A program made the position numbers and the translations under genes. Below the pieces are notes generated by a model. It was not told where the DNA came from. It worked only from the letters and a program-made list of their open reading frames with translations, and searched no databases. DNA of 26,045 bases from Pseudomonadota bacterium (GTDB taxonomy: Bacteria; Pseudomonadota; Gammaproteobacteria; Steroidobacterales; Steroidobacteraceae). Below, piece after piece: positions 1 to 7,518 of this stretch. The first letter of the stretch is position 1; each line of letters opens with the position of its first letter. Location of the stretch: assembly GCA_003242685.1 (NCBI GenBank), contig QGVD01000057.1, forward strand, positions 1 through 26,045, in the 5' to 3' direction.

Positions 1-259
1 ACTCTATGTCGTCCACCTCGCTGCACACCGCGGTTCGCCACGGGCCCTCGCAGCGCTCGAGCACGGCCGGAACATCGCGCGCGACGCTCGCGACCGACTG
101 ATACCTGAGCTCGATGCCGGCACGCGTGAGCATCGCGAAGCCGATCCGGCCGCCTTCCGGCACCGTGGTCGTCGCCTCGAAACCGCGCGCTTTCCAGAAC
201 TCGATGCAGGGCTCGACCTCGTCGACGATCAGCACGGGAGTCAGCCGTTCGATTCGCAT
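1..259 (-). CDS. VOC-family (glyoxalase/bleomycin-resistance fold) protein, 3' end off the window
   Basis: The first 86 codons are present and the 3' end lies beyond the left edge. The protein begins MRIERLTPVLIVDEVEPCIE and continues with FWKARGFEATTTVPEGG and then AMLTRAGIELRYQ. This beta-alpha-beta pattern, with a predicted strand, an 'EFW..RGF' helix and later strands, is typical of the vicinal-oxygen-chelate superfamily. Family members include glyoxalases, dioxygenases and antibiotic-binding proteins, and the substrate cannot be told from this fragment. The ATG at 257-259 is preceded on the minus strand by a good GAGGAGA ribosome-binding site about 8 nt upstream. It is transcribed away from the ABC operon at 492. 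Fold assignment is fairly secure; function is open. Confidence 0.7.
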   Translation of the reverse strand, partial: MRIERLTPVLIVDEVEPCIEFWKARGFEATTTVPEGGRIGFAMLTRAGIELRYQSVASVARDVPAVLERCEGPWRTAVCSEVDDIE

Positions 260-491
260 GGCGCGATTCTCCTCGCCGGGTGCGTGATCCGCGGGGAGGG
301 AACCGCTTGACCCGGTCGTCGGCAGCCCCCCTGATCCTCTGTCTTCACAGCGAATCTTGGCTGCAGGCGGGACGGTCCGCCCACCACGTCCCGCGAGCTT
401 GAATTGCGCCGCGGCAGTTGCCGAAAATCCGCGGTCTGTCCGGCGGATGCGGAACTTTCCGCAGGCGATTCTCATCTAGACCTGCCACCGT
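260..491. promoter_or_regulatory. Divergent intergenic region between VOC gene and ABC operon
   Basis: This 232-bp gap between divergent genes must hold promoters for both sides. I see only weak candidates. One is TTGACC at 307-312 with CCTGAT at 330-335 (17-bp spacer, poor -10) on the plus strand. Another is a CATCTAGACC box near 473-482 just before the ABC ATPase start. The ABC gene has no clear Shine-Dalgarno sequence. Small open frames here look like GC-bias artefacts. Confidence 0.3.
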
Positions 492-1415
492 ATGATCAAG
501 ACCGAACACCTGAGCAAGCGCTACGATGCCCTGGTCGCCGTAGACGACGTCAGCTTCGAAGTGCAGCCCGGGGAAGTCCTCGGCTTTCTGGGTCCGAACG
601 GCGCGGGCAAGACCACCACCATGCGCATGATCGCGGGCTTCGTCACACCCAGCGCGGGACGGGCGAGCATCTGCGGTCATGACGTGCAGACCGAACCGCT
701 GCGCGCGAAGGCGTGCCTCGGCTACCTGCCCGAAGGTGCGCCGAGCTACGGCGAGATGACGGTGCGCAGCTTCCTCGAGTTCGTCGCCGACGTGCGCGGC
801 CTCACGGGCGAGCGCAAGAAGTCGCGCCTCGATTACGTGATCGGCCGGCTGCAGCTCGAGAAGGTCCTCGAGCAGACCATCGAGACGCTTTCGAAGGGTT
901 TCCGGCGCCGCGTCGGTCTCGCCCAGGCGATCGTGCACGACCCGCCGGTGATGATTCTCGACGAGCCCACCGACGGTCTCGACCCGAATCAGAAACACGA
1001 GGTGCGCACGCTCATCAACGAGATGCGGCGTGACAAGATCATCGTCATCTCCACGCACATCCTCGAGGAAGTCGACGCCGTGTGCAGCCGCGCGATCGTC
1101 ATCGCGCGCGGCCGCATCGTGGCGGACGACACGCCGCAGGGTCTCGCCGCACGGTCGCGCTATCACAACGCGGTGTCGATGCGCCTCGAGGAGCCGCAGC
1201 AGCTCGAAGCGGCACGGGCCGCGCTCGCGTCGCTGCCCTCGGTGGCCGAGGTCGAGGTCGTCGAGCGCGAAGCGCGTCTCACTGCCCTGCCGCGAGGCGG
1301 CGCGGCGATCCTGCCCGCGCTCGCCGAGCTGGCCGCGCGCCAGGGGCTCAAGCTCAAGGAGCTGCACCTCGAATCCGGACGGCTCGACGAAGTCTTCCGG
1401 ACCATCACCGCCTGA
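492..1415 (+). CDS. ABC transporter ATP-binding subunit, GldA-like
   Basis: A 307-residue cytoplasmic ATPase that should power the membrane partner encoded next. It has a Walker A motif GPNGAGKTTT near residues 35-44 and a family-specific signature LSKGFRRRVGLAQ. Walker B is VMILDEPTDGLDP, and the H-loop is in ISTHILEEV. The Q-loop reads YLPEGAPSYGEMTV, with Glu where many ABC proteins have Gln; this 'YLPE..P.Y..MTV' form is usual in the GldA/ABC-2 branch. A C-terminal stretch of about 80 residues follows the nucleotide-binding domain and ends DEVFRTIT. The ATG is chosen because the family N-terminus (MIKTEHLSKRYDALVAV) starts there, although no strong ribosome-binding site precedes it. It is first gene of a four-gene operon, 20 nt before the permease. 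The ABC class is certain; the substrate is unknown. Confidence 0.93.
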   Translation: MIKTEHLSKRYDALVAVDDVSFEVQPGEVLGFLGPNGAGKTTTMRMIAGFVTPSAGRASICGHDVQTEPLRAKACLGYLPEGAPSYGEMTVRSFLEFVADVRGLTGERKKSRLDYVIGRLQLEKVLEQTIETLSKGFRRRVGLAQAIVHDPPVMILDEPTDGLDPNQKHEVRTLINEMRRDKIIVISTHILEEVDAVCSRAIVIARGRIVADDTPQGLAARSRYHNAVSMRLEEPQQLEAARAALASLPSVAEVEVVEREARLTALPRGGAAILPALAELAARQGLKLKELHLESGRLDEVFRTITA

Positions 1416-1435
1416 ACGATCCTTGCGGAGGAGCG

Positions 1436-2170
1436 ATGCGAAACGTCGCCATCATCATGCGCCGCGAGCTCGCCAGCTACTTCGCAACGCCGCTCGCGTA
1501 CGTCTTCATCCTGATCTTCCTCGTTCTCGCGAACGCCTTCACGTTCTATCTCGGCGGCTTCTTCGAGCGGGGACAGGCGGATCTGGCGCCGTTCTTCAAT
1601 TTCCATCCCTGGCTCTACCTGTTCCTGATCCCGGCGATCGCCATGCGCCTGTGGGCCGAGGAGCGCAAGACCGGCAGCATCGAGCTGCTCATGACGCTGC
1701 CCGTGACGCTCTGGGACGCGGTGATCGGCAAGTTCCTCGCCGCCTGGGCCTTCGCGGGGCTCGCGCTCGCGCTCACCTTCCCGCTCTGGATCACGGTGAA
1801 CTATCTCGGTGATCCCGACAACGGCGCGATCCTCGCGGCCTATGTGGGCAGTTTCCTGATGGCCGGAGGCTTCCTCGCGATCGGCTCCTGCATGTCGGCG
1901 CTCACGCGCAATCAGGTGATCGCGTTCATCCTGGGCGTCGTCGCCTGCTTCGTGTTCCTGCTGGCGGGCTTTCCGCTGGTGCTCGACGCGGTGCGCGCCT
2001 GGGCGCCTCAGCTCCTGGTCGATGCGATCGCCTCGCTGTCGTTCCTCACGCACTTCGAATCGATTTCCAAGGGGGTCATCGACGTGCGCGATCTGCTGTT
2101 CTTCGCGATGCTGATCGGCTTCTTCCTGTTCGCGACGGGCGTCGTGCTCGATGCCCGCAAGGCCGACTAG
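1436..2170 (+). CDS. ABC-2 type permease, GldF-like
   Basis: A 244-residue integral membrane protein with about six hydrophobic segments. These include YVFILIFLVLANAFTFYLGG near the N-terminus and a final FFAMLIGFFLFATGVVL. The cytoplasmic sequence RLWAEERKTGSIELLMTLPV is the hallmark 'E.r..gt.elLl.lPv' of GldF/NosY-type ABC-2 permeases. The ATG at 1436 has an excellent GGAGGAG site just upstream; longer in-frame readings run back into the ATPase gene and are not needed. It lies between the ATPase and the GldG-like gene and should form the transmembrane channel with them. Permease family is clear; cargo and direction of transport are not. Confidence 0.92.
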   Translation: MRNVAIIMRRELASYFATPLAYVFILIFLVLANAFTFYLGGFFERGQADLAPFFNFHPWLYLFLIPAIAMRLWAEERKTGSIELLMTLPVTLWDAVIGKFLAAWAFAGLALALTFPLWITVNYLGDPDNGAILAAYVGSFLMAGGFLAIGSCMSALTRNQVIAFILGVVACFVFLLAGFPLVLDAVRAWAPQLLVDAIASLSFLTHFESISKGVIDVRDLLFFAMLIGFFLFATGVVLDARKAD

Positions 2171-2183
2171 GGAGGACGCGGAC

Positions 2184-4100
2184 ATGACGCAACGCTCGCA
2201 ACTCGGAAGCGCAGCGCTCGTCGCGCTCGCGGTGCTCTTCATCGGGCTCACGATCCTCTTCCAGCAGGTGCTGCGCGGCTGGCGCATCGATCTCACCGAG
2301 AACCGCCTGTACACGATCGCGCCGGGCACGGAGCGCATCCTCGAGAGCCTGCGTGAGCCCATCAATCTGTATTTCTTCTTTACGCCGCGCGCGACGGATC
2401 AGTACCCGTCGCTGCGCACGTACGGCACGCGCGTGCAGGAGTTCCTCGAGGAGCTCGCCGCGCGCTCCGACGGAAAGCTCCGTCTCAACGTGATCGACCC
2501 GCAGCCGTTCTCCGAGGAAGAGGACCGCGCCGCCGAGCTCGGCGTGCGCCCCGTGCCGATCGGCTCCACGGGCACGCAGCTCTACTTCGGGCTCGCCGGC
2601 ACGAACTCCACGGACGGACGCGCGGCGATCGAGTTCTTCGATCCTGCGAAGGAGGAGTTCCTCGAGTACGACGTGGCGAAGCTGATCTACCAGCTGGCGA
2701 ATCCCAAGAAGCCCGTCGTCGGACTCCTCTCGGGGCTGCAGATCACGGCGGGATTCGACCCGATGAGCGGGCAGATGCGCGAGCCGTGGATCGTCGCGGC
2801 CCAGGCGCAGCAGCTCTTCACGGTGCGTCAGCTCGATGCGCGGACCCTCAAGCGCGTCGATCCCGAGATCGACGTGCTGATGCTCGTGCACCCGAAGGAC
2901 CTGCCGCCGGCGGCGCAGTTCGCGATCGACCAGTTCGCGCTGCGCGGCGGACGCATCCTCGCGTTCGTCGATCCGATCGCCGAAGCCGACACGTCGGGCG
3001 CCGATCCGGGCAATCCGCTGTCGGCCATGTTCGCCGACAAGTCGTCGAAGCCCGGCAAGCTCTTCGAGACGTGGGGCATCGAGTTCGACCCGAAGTCGGT
3101 GGTCGCCGATGCCCAGTACGGCCTCACGGTGTCCATGAGCGCGAGCAGCCCGCCCGTGCGCCATCTCGGCATCCTGGGGCTCGACGCCGCGAGCCTCGAT
3201 CAGAGCGACGTCGTGACGTCCGGGCTCTCGAACGTCAATCTGGCGACTGCGGGCTACCTGCGGCCGAAGAAGGACGCCGGCATCGAATTCACGCCGCTCC
3301 TGCAGTCGAGCACGCAGGCCGCGATACTGCCCGCCGATCGCTTCACGATGCTCTCCGATCCGTCGACGCTCCGCGACGGCTTCCAGCCGACGGGCGAGCG
3401 GTACACGATCGCCGCGCGCGTAACGGGGAAGGTGAAGACGGCCTTCCCTGACGGGCCGCCCGAAGGCGTCGAGCTGCCCGAAGGAGAGAAACCGCTCACC
3501 GAGTCCGTCGAGCCGCTCAACCTCATCGTGTTCGCGGATACCGACGTGCTCGCGGACTATCTGTGGGTGCGCCACAGCAGCTTCTTCGGCCAGCGTGTTG
3601 CGCACGCCTGGGCGAGCAACGGCGATCTGGTGCTCAACGCGCTCGACAATCTCGCCGGCAGCACCGACCTGATCAGCGTGCGCGGCCGCGCGACCTTCAC
3701 GCGGCCGTTCGAGCGCGTCGAGGCCCTGCGCCGCAATGCCGAAGCGCGCTTCCGCGCCAAGGAGAAGGAGCTCGAGGAGGAGCTGCGCGCGACGGAAGAG
3801 AAGCTCACGCAGCTCGAGTCGCAGCGCTCGTCGGACCAGGGCGCGCTCATTCTCACGGCCGAGCAGCAGAAGGAGATCGAGCGCTTCCAGCAGGAGAAGC
3901 TCCGCATCCGCAAGGAGCTCCGCGACGTGCGGCTCGGCCTCGATCAGGACATCCGGCGGCTCGGGAACACGCTCAAGGCGACGAACATCGTCGTGGTGCC
4001 CGCAGTGTACGCGCTCGTCGCTCTCGGCATCGGCTTCTGGCGCAGAAGGCGGCGCCTGGCGCAGGAGCGTCCGGCGACTTCCGGGGAGGTGGCGGCATGA
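2184..4100 (+). CDS. GldG-like ABC auxiliary protein, membrane anchored
   Basis: A 638-residue protein with an N-terminal membrane segment (about residues 9-27) followed by DLTENRLYTIAPGTERIL. That phrase is diagnostic of the GldG / 'ABC-type uncharacterized transport' family. The large middle part should be periplasmic. It contains NPKKPVVGLLSGL and ALRGGRILAFVDP, matching the family's Rossmann-like core, then NGDLVLNALDNLAGS. Residues about 515-597 are strongly charged heptad-like sequence (EKELEEELRATEEKLTQLES), a likely coiled coil. A second membrane helix (about 600-617) and an RRRRR cytoplasmic end close the protein. The ATG at 2184 follows GGAGG at 2171-2175 with good spacing. Its stop overlaps the next start (ATGA). 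In Flavobacterium GldG partners GldF; the role here is inferred to be the same kind of periplasmic subunit. Confidence 0.9.
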   Translation: MTQRSQLGSAALVALAVLFIGLTILFQQVLRGWRIDLTENRLYTIAPGTERILESLREPINLYFFFTPRATDQYPSLRTYGTRVQEFLEELAARSDGKLRLNVIDPQPFSEEEDRAAELGVRPVPIGSTGTQLYFGLAGTNSTDGRAAIEFFDPAKEEFLEYDVAKLIYQLANPKKPVVGLLSGLQITAGFDPMSGQMREPWIVAAQAQQLFTVRQLDARTLKRVDPEIDVLMLVHPKDLPPAAQFAIDQFALRGGRILAFVDPIAEADTSGADPGNPLSAMFADKSSKPGKLFETWGIEFDPKSVVADAQYGLTVSMSASSPPVRHLGILGLDAASLDQSDVVTSGLSNVNLATAGYLRPKKDAGIEFTPLLQSSTQAAILPADRFTMLSDPSTLRDGFQPTGERYTIAARVTGKVKTAFPDGPPEGVELPEGEKPLTESVEPLNLIVFADTDVLADYLWVRHSSFFGQRVAHAWASNGDLVLNALDNLAGSTDLISVRGRATFTRPFERVEALRRNAEARFRAKEKELEEELRATEEKLTQLESQRSSDQGALILTAEQQKEIERFQQEKLRIRKELRDVRLGLDQDIRRLGNTLKATNIVVVPAVYALVALGIGFWRRRRRLAQERPATSGEVAA

Positions 4101-5104
4101 ACGCACGTCGTGTCGCCATACTGGGCGCGCTGGCGCTCATCGTGTTCGCCGCGGGTGCCTGGCTCGCCTCGCGTGATACCTCCCGCCCCGACTCGCTCGG
4201 CAGAGGAAGAGTTCTGCCGGATCTGCGCGAGGCGCTGAACGACGTCACCGAGATCCGCATTCAGAAGGGCGACGGATCGCGTGTGACGGTGCGCAGGAAC
4301 GACGAGGAATGGCAGGTCGTCGAGCGCGAGTATCCGGCGGATGAGAGCCGCGTGCGCCAGCTCCTCATGAATCTGTCGCAGCTCGAGGTGCTCGAGGAGA
4401 AGACGAGCGATCCGGCCAACTACGCGCAGCTCGGCGTCGAGGACGTCGCGGGTGCCGGGAAGGCGACGGGATCGCTGGTGGAAACCGTCACGCCGCAGAA
4501 GACTTTCGCGCTGATCGTCGGCAAGCCTTCGGGCGGCAGCTCCACGTTCGTCCGGGTCGCCGGTGAGGCGCGCAGCTTCCTCGCGAAGCCGCAGCTCACC
4601 GTCGATGCGGACCCGGCCCGCTGGGTCGATCGCACGATCGTCGAGCTGCCACAGAACCGCATCCGCGAGATGGTCGTCACACCCGCGCGCGGAAACGGTT
4701 ACACGCTGCTGCGCGAGAAGTCGGAAGACACCGATTTCAAGCTGACGGAAGTGCCCAAGGGCCGCGAGCCCGTGGGCGCGAGCGCACTCAACGCGGTCCC
4801 CGGGAGCCTCGCCTCGCTCACGCTCGACGACGTGAGGCGCGTCGACGAGAAGACGCCGGACGCCGGGAAGTCCCGTCCGCGTGCGATCGTGCGCACCTTC
4901 GATGGTCTCGAGCTCGAGATCTCGGGTCGCGAGGAAGACTCGCGGCACTACCTGACGTTGAGCGCAAGAGCGACGCAGGACGAGGTGCGCGAGGAAGCGG
5001 AGCGGCTCTCCGCGCGATTCGCGGGCCGGGAGTACGAGATCCCGGGCTACAAGTACGACGCCATCTTCCGGCCGCTCGACCAGCTCCTGGTGCCGAAGTC
5101 GTAG
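4097..5104 (+). CDS. DUF4340 domain protein, last gene of Gld-type ABC operon
   Basis: A 335-residue protein with one N-terminal membrane helix (about 6-24, VAILGALALIVFAAGAWLAS) and a long periplasmic part. The repeated motif type seen in VTEIRIQKGDGSRVTVRRND, then EEWQVVEREYPADESRVRQL, and later NRIREMVVT is typical of DUF4340 proteins. These characteristically accompany GldG-like genes. The ATG overlaps the TGA of the previous gene as ATGA, with GGGGAGG eight bases upstream, so the two are translationally coupled. No enzymatic motif is visible; it is probably a structural or substrate-contact subunit of the ABC complex. Family call is good, molecular role unknown. Confidence 0.88.
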   Translation: MNARRVAILGALALIVFAAGAWLASRDTSRPDSLGRGRVLPDLREALNDVTEIRIQKGDGSRVTVRRNDEEWQVVEREYPADESRVRQLLMNLSQLEVLEEKTSDPANYAQLGVEDVAGAGKATGSLVETVTPQKTFALIVGKPSGGSSTFVRVAGEARSFLAKPQLTVDADPARWVDRTIVELPQNRIREMVVTPARGNGYTLLREKSEDTDFKLTEVPKGREPVGASALNAVPGSLASLTLDDVRRVDEKTPDAGKSRPRAIVRTFDGLELEISGREEDSRHYLTLSARATQDEVREEAERLSARFAGREYEIPGYKYDAIFRPLDQLLVPKS

Positions 5105-5116
5105 CGCCCTCGCCCG

Positions 5117-5142
5117 CTGCACCAGGGAAGGCTCAGGTGCAG
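5117..5142. terminator. Weak hairpin between convergent DUF4340 gene and lptG
   Basis: CTGCACC (5117-5123) and GGTGCAG (5136-5142) form a perfect 7-bp stem with a 12-nt loop in the 48-bp convergent gap. There is no T-tract on either strand, so terminator function is only suggested by position. Confidence 0.3.
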
Positions 5143-5152
5143 GGACGCACCG

Positions 5153-6220
5153 TCAGCGCGTTCGCGCGAGGAGTCCCAGCGAAAGCGCCGCGAGCAGCGC
5201 CGTGGGGAGCCAGGCGAGCACGATCGGATCGACGTCGAAGATGATCGTGCCGCTCTCGATCAGCCTCTGCAGCAGGAAGAGACCGACACCGAGCACGAGA
5301 CCCACGAGCGTGCGCGCGCCTGCGCCGGCCGAGCGCAGCGGTCCCAGGACGAAGGGCAGCGCGAGCAGCACCGCGAAGGCGACCGCGGTGGTGCGCGAGA
5401 TGCGCGACCAGAACGCGAACACATACGGCCGGGCGTCGAGCTGATTCGCCTGATAGAAGCGGATCAGCGACCACAGCGTGCGCGTCTCGAGCTCCTGCGG
5501 ATCCTTGACGGCGAGCCCGAGGAAACCTGCGCTGAGATTCGACTCGAGCGTGCGCGTGCCGGACCTGCGCGCGACGACCCTGTCCGTCGCGAAACGCGAC
5601 TCCGCGTAGCCCGACAGTCGCCACGCCCCGCCGGAGTCCCCGAGGGCCCGTGCCGCGCGCCCGATGGCGCTCAGACGATGCTCGTCCGACAGCTCGAACA
5701 CGAGCATGCCGCCGAACTGCGTCGCGCCGGACTGCTGCGCGACGTTGAGGATGAGATTCCCGTCCCGCACCCAGGCGCCGCTCGCACCGCCGAACGTGAC
5801 GTCGGAGTACTTGGCGAAAGCCTTCTGCTGCCGGGCCGCCTGCTCGAGCGGCGGCGCGACGAACTCGCCGAGCGCGACCTGCAGCGCGATGAGCAGCGCC
5901 GCCGCCGTGAGCGCCGAGCGCGCCATTCTCGCGACGGAGACACCGGATGCGCGCAGCACGATGAGCTCGCTCCCGCGCGCGAGAGCACCGAGCCCCACCA
6001 GCGAGCCGATGAGCGCGGCGATGGGCAGCATCTCCCAGGCCTGCTGCGGCAGACTCATGACCGAGTACCAGAACGCGGCACCGGCGGTGTACCGGCCCTC
6101 GCCGATGTCGCTCTGCTCGCCGAGGAAGACGAAGAGCAGGCCCAGCACGAGCAGCACGGCGAGCACGAGAGCCGTCGACCCGAGAATGGCGCGCAGCAGA
6201 TAACGGTCGATCAGACTCAT
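5153..6220 (-). CDS. lptG: LPS export ABC transporter permease LptG
   Basis: A 355-residue LptF/LptG-family permease (YjgP/YjgQ). With LptF and the LptB ATPase it pulls lipopolysaccharide out of the inner membrane towards the LptC-LptA bridge. The N-terminus MSLIDRYLLRAILGSTALVL is the family start. Three N-terminal membrane helices follow, with SELIVLRASGVSVARMARSA, the coupling-helix region contacting LptB. A periplasmic beta-jellyroll comes next, then three C-terminal helices (SRTTAVAFAVLLALPFVLGP and so on). The start at 6218-6220 is preferred over longer frames because it overlaps the lptF stop as ATGA. Paralogue of the upstream gene; order lptF-lptG matches Escherichia coli. Confidence 0.93.
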   Translation of the reverse strand: MSLIDRYLLRAILGSTALVLAVLLVLGLLFVFLGEQSDIGEGRYTAGAAFWYSVMSLPQQAWEMLPIAALIGSLVGLGALARGSELIVLRASGVSVARMARSALTAAALLIALQVALGEFVAPPLEQAARQQKAFAKYSDVTFGGASGAWVRDGNLILNVAQQSGATQFGGMLVFELSDEHRLSAIGRAARALGDSGGAWRLSGYAESRFATDRVVARRSGTRTLESNLSAGFLGLAVKDPQELETRTLWSLIRFYQANQLDARPYVFAFWSRISRTTAVAFAVLLALPFVLGPLRSAGAGARTLVGLVLGVGLFLLQRLIESGTIIFDVDPIVLAWLPTALLAALSLGLLARTR

Positions 6221-7305
6221 GCCGCGCTCCTCCGATATCGATGCCGTGCCATCCACTGCGGCCCCAGGACCAGCAGCGCGACGAACAGCACCACCGCCGC
6301 ATGGACCCACCACAGGCCGAGCGCCTCGGGCAGCGTGCCGCGCGCGATCCACACCCGGCCCGTCACGATGAGGTTCGCATAGAGGAAGTAGACGAGCACC
6401 GCGAGCCACACGCGCGCGTAGCGCCCCTGCCGCGGCTGCAGGCGGCTCAGGGGAATCGCGAGCACGGTGAGCACGATGCACATCACCGGCAGGGCGAAGC
6501 GCCAGTGAAGCTCCGCGCGCAGCTCAAGATCGTTCGAACGCAGCAGCTCGCGCGTGGGCAGCGCCTCGGAGCTCGTGATCTCCTCGGCCAGGTCGGGCAC
6601 CTGAACGGGAATCGTGTGCTCGGCGAAGCGCACGATGCGGAACTGCGGACTGCCGGGCACGCCTTCGAAGCGCTCGCCTTCGTACAGCGTGATGACGTGG
6701 AGCCTCCCGCCCTCGGACACGTCGTGGCGGGCGCGGCGGGCGAGCGCCACCTCCACGCGCCCGGCGCGCTCGCGCTCGACGAACACGTTCGTCAGCGTCC
6801 CATCGGGCGCGACGTTCTCCGCGTACACGACGGCGTCACCGCCGAAGGTGCGGAACCTTCCCGGCGAGATCGGCGCGAACTGCCCCGCCTGCAGTGCCGC
6901 GGCGCGCAGCGCGAGCGTGCGAGCGGTGGCTGTCGGGGCGAGGTCCAGCGTGAGCCACGCGATGAAGGCCGTGACGAGCACCGCAAGCAGCCAGATGGGC
7001 ACCGACATGCGCAGCATGCCGACACCGCACGCCTGAGCGGCGGTCATCTCACTGTCGTGGTAGAGCCGGCCGAAGGCGAGCACGACGCCTAGCAGCAGCC
7101 CGATGGGCATGACGACGCCCAGGTTCTGCAGCAGTCCGAGCCAGATGAGCTCGAGCACGACGCCCTGCGGATACTGATTCTCCGCGGCGCGCTCGAGGAC
7201 TCGCGCGACCTGGTAGGTAAGCTGGATCACGAGCAGCACGGCCGTGACCGTCAGCCAGCTTCCCAGGACTTCACGCAGTATGTACCGGTCGAGGATCCGC
7301 CCCAA
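6217..7305 (-). CDS. lptF: LPS export ABC transporter permease LptF
   Basis: A 362-residue inner-membrane protein of the LptB2FG complex. The family start RYILREVLGSW is present. The coupling segment SEMTAAQACGVGMLRMSVPI lies between N-terminal helices, followed by a periplasmic jellyroll rich in beta strands and C-terminal helices (FALPVMCIVLTVLAIPLSRL). The start is a TTG (7303-7305): there is no ATG or GTG nearby in frame that keeps the family N-terminus, and the upstream sequence shows no strong ribosome-binding site, only a purine-rich GAGCGGAACAGAAG. Use of TTG plus a weak site suggests low expression. It is first gene of lptF-lptG and diverges from pepA, the same arrangement as in E. 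coli. Confidence 0.93.
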   Translation of the reverse strand: MGRILDRYILREVLGSWLTVTAVLLVIQLTYQVARVLERAAENQYPQGVVLELIWLGLLQNLGVVMPIGLLLGVVLAFGRLYHDSEMTAAQACGVGMLRMSVPIWLLAVLVTAFIAWLTLDLAPTATARTLALRAAALQAGQFAPISPGRFRTFGGDAVVYAENVAPDGTLTNVFVERERAGRVEVALARRARHDVSEGGRLHVITLYEGERFEGVPGSPQFRIVRFAEHTIPVQVPDLAEEITSSEALPTRELLRSNDLELRAELHWRFALPVMCIVLTVLAIPLSRLQPRQGRYARVWLAVLVYFLYANLIVTGRVWIARGTLPEALGLWWVHAAVVLFVALLVLGPQWMARHRYRRSAA

Positions 7306-7518
7306 TCGCTTCTGTTCCGCTCTGCGAGCCGCCGATCACCGGGCCGCCGTTGGGTTACACTTCGCGCGCTGAAGTCCGCTTGCTGCCTTGCGTTTCTATA
7401 CGAACAAACACGAAATCGGAGCGGGACGGAGCGCAGCGGCTACGTTAAATCAGAGCATTCTGGGGCTCAACGGCTTGCGCGCCGTGCGCCGGTGTTGCAG
7501 CCCCGCGGGAGATCGTTC
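7306..7518. promoter_or_regulatory. Divergent lptF / pepA promoter region
   Basis: This 213-bp divergent gap is more AT-rich at about 7385-7455 than its surroundings. A possible plus-strand -10 is TACACT at 7356-7361, which would give pepA a leader of roughly 150 nt. TTAAAT at 7445-7450 is another. A possible minus-strand -10 for lptF is TGTAAC (7359-7354). No -35 matches well, so these are suggestions only. Confidence 0.35.
7462..7504 (+). promoter_or_regulatory. Long hairpin just upstream of pepA ribosome-binding site
   Basis: GGGGCT (7462-7467) pairs with AGCCCC (7499-7504). After a one-base bulge CAAC (7468-7471) pairs with GTTG (7494-7497). A small inner stem GCGC/GCGC (7477-7480, 7486-7489) caps it. 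The right arm ends two bases before the pepA Shine-Dalgarno GGGAGA (7507-7512). The structure could tune pepA translation or mRNA stability; this is inference from pairing and position. Confidence 0.4.

Noticed and set aside
2076..4106. 676-codon antisense frame opposite the GldG-like gene
   Set aside because: It mirrors the GldG-like gene, and the Glu/Leu/Arg/His-rich sequence reflects reverse-complement coding bias. No motif found.
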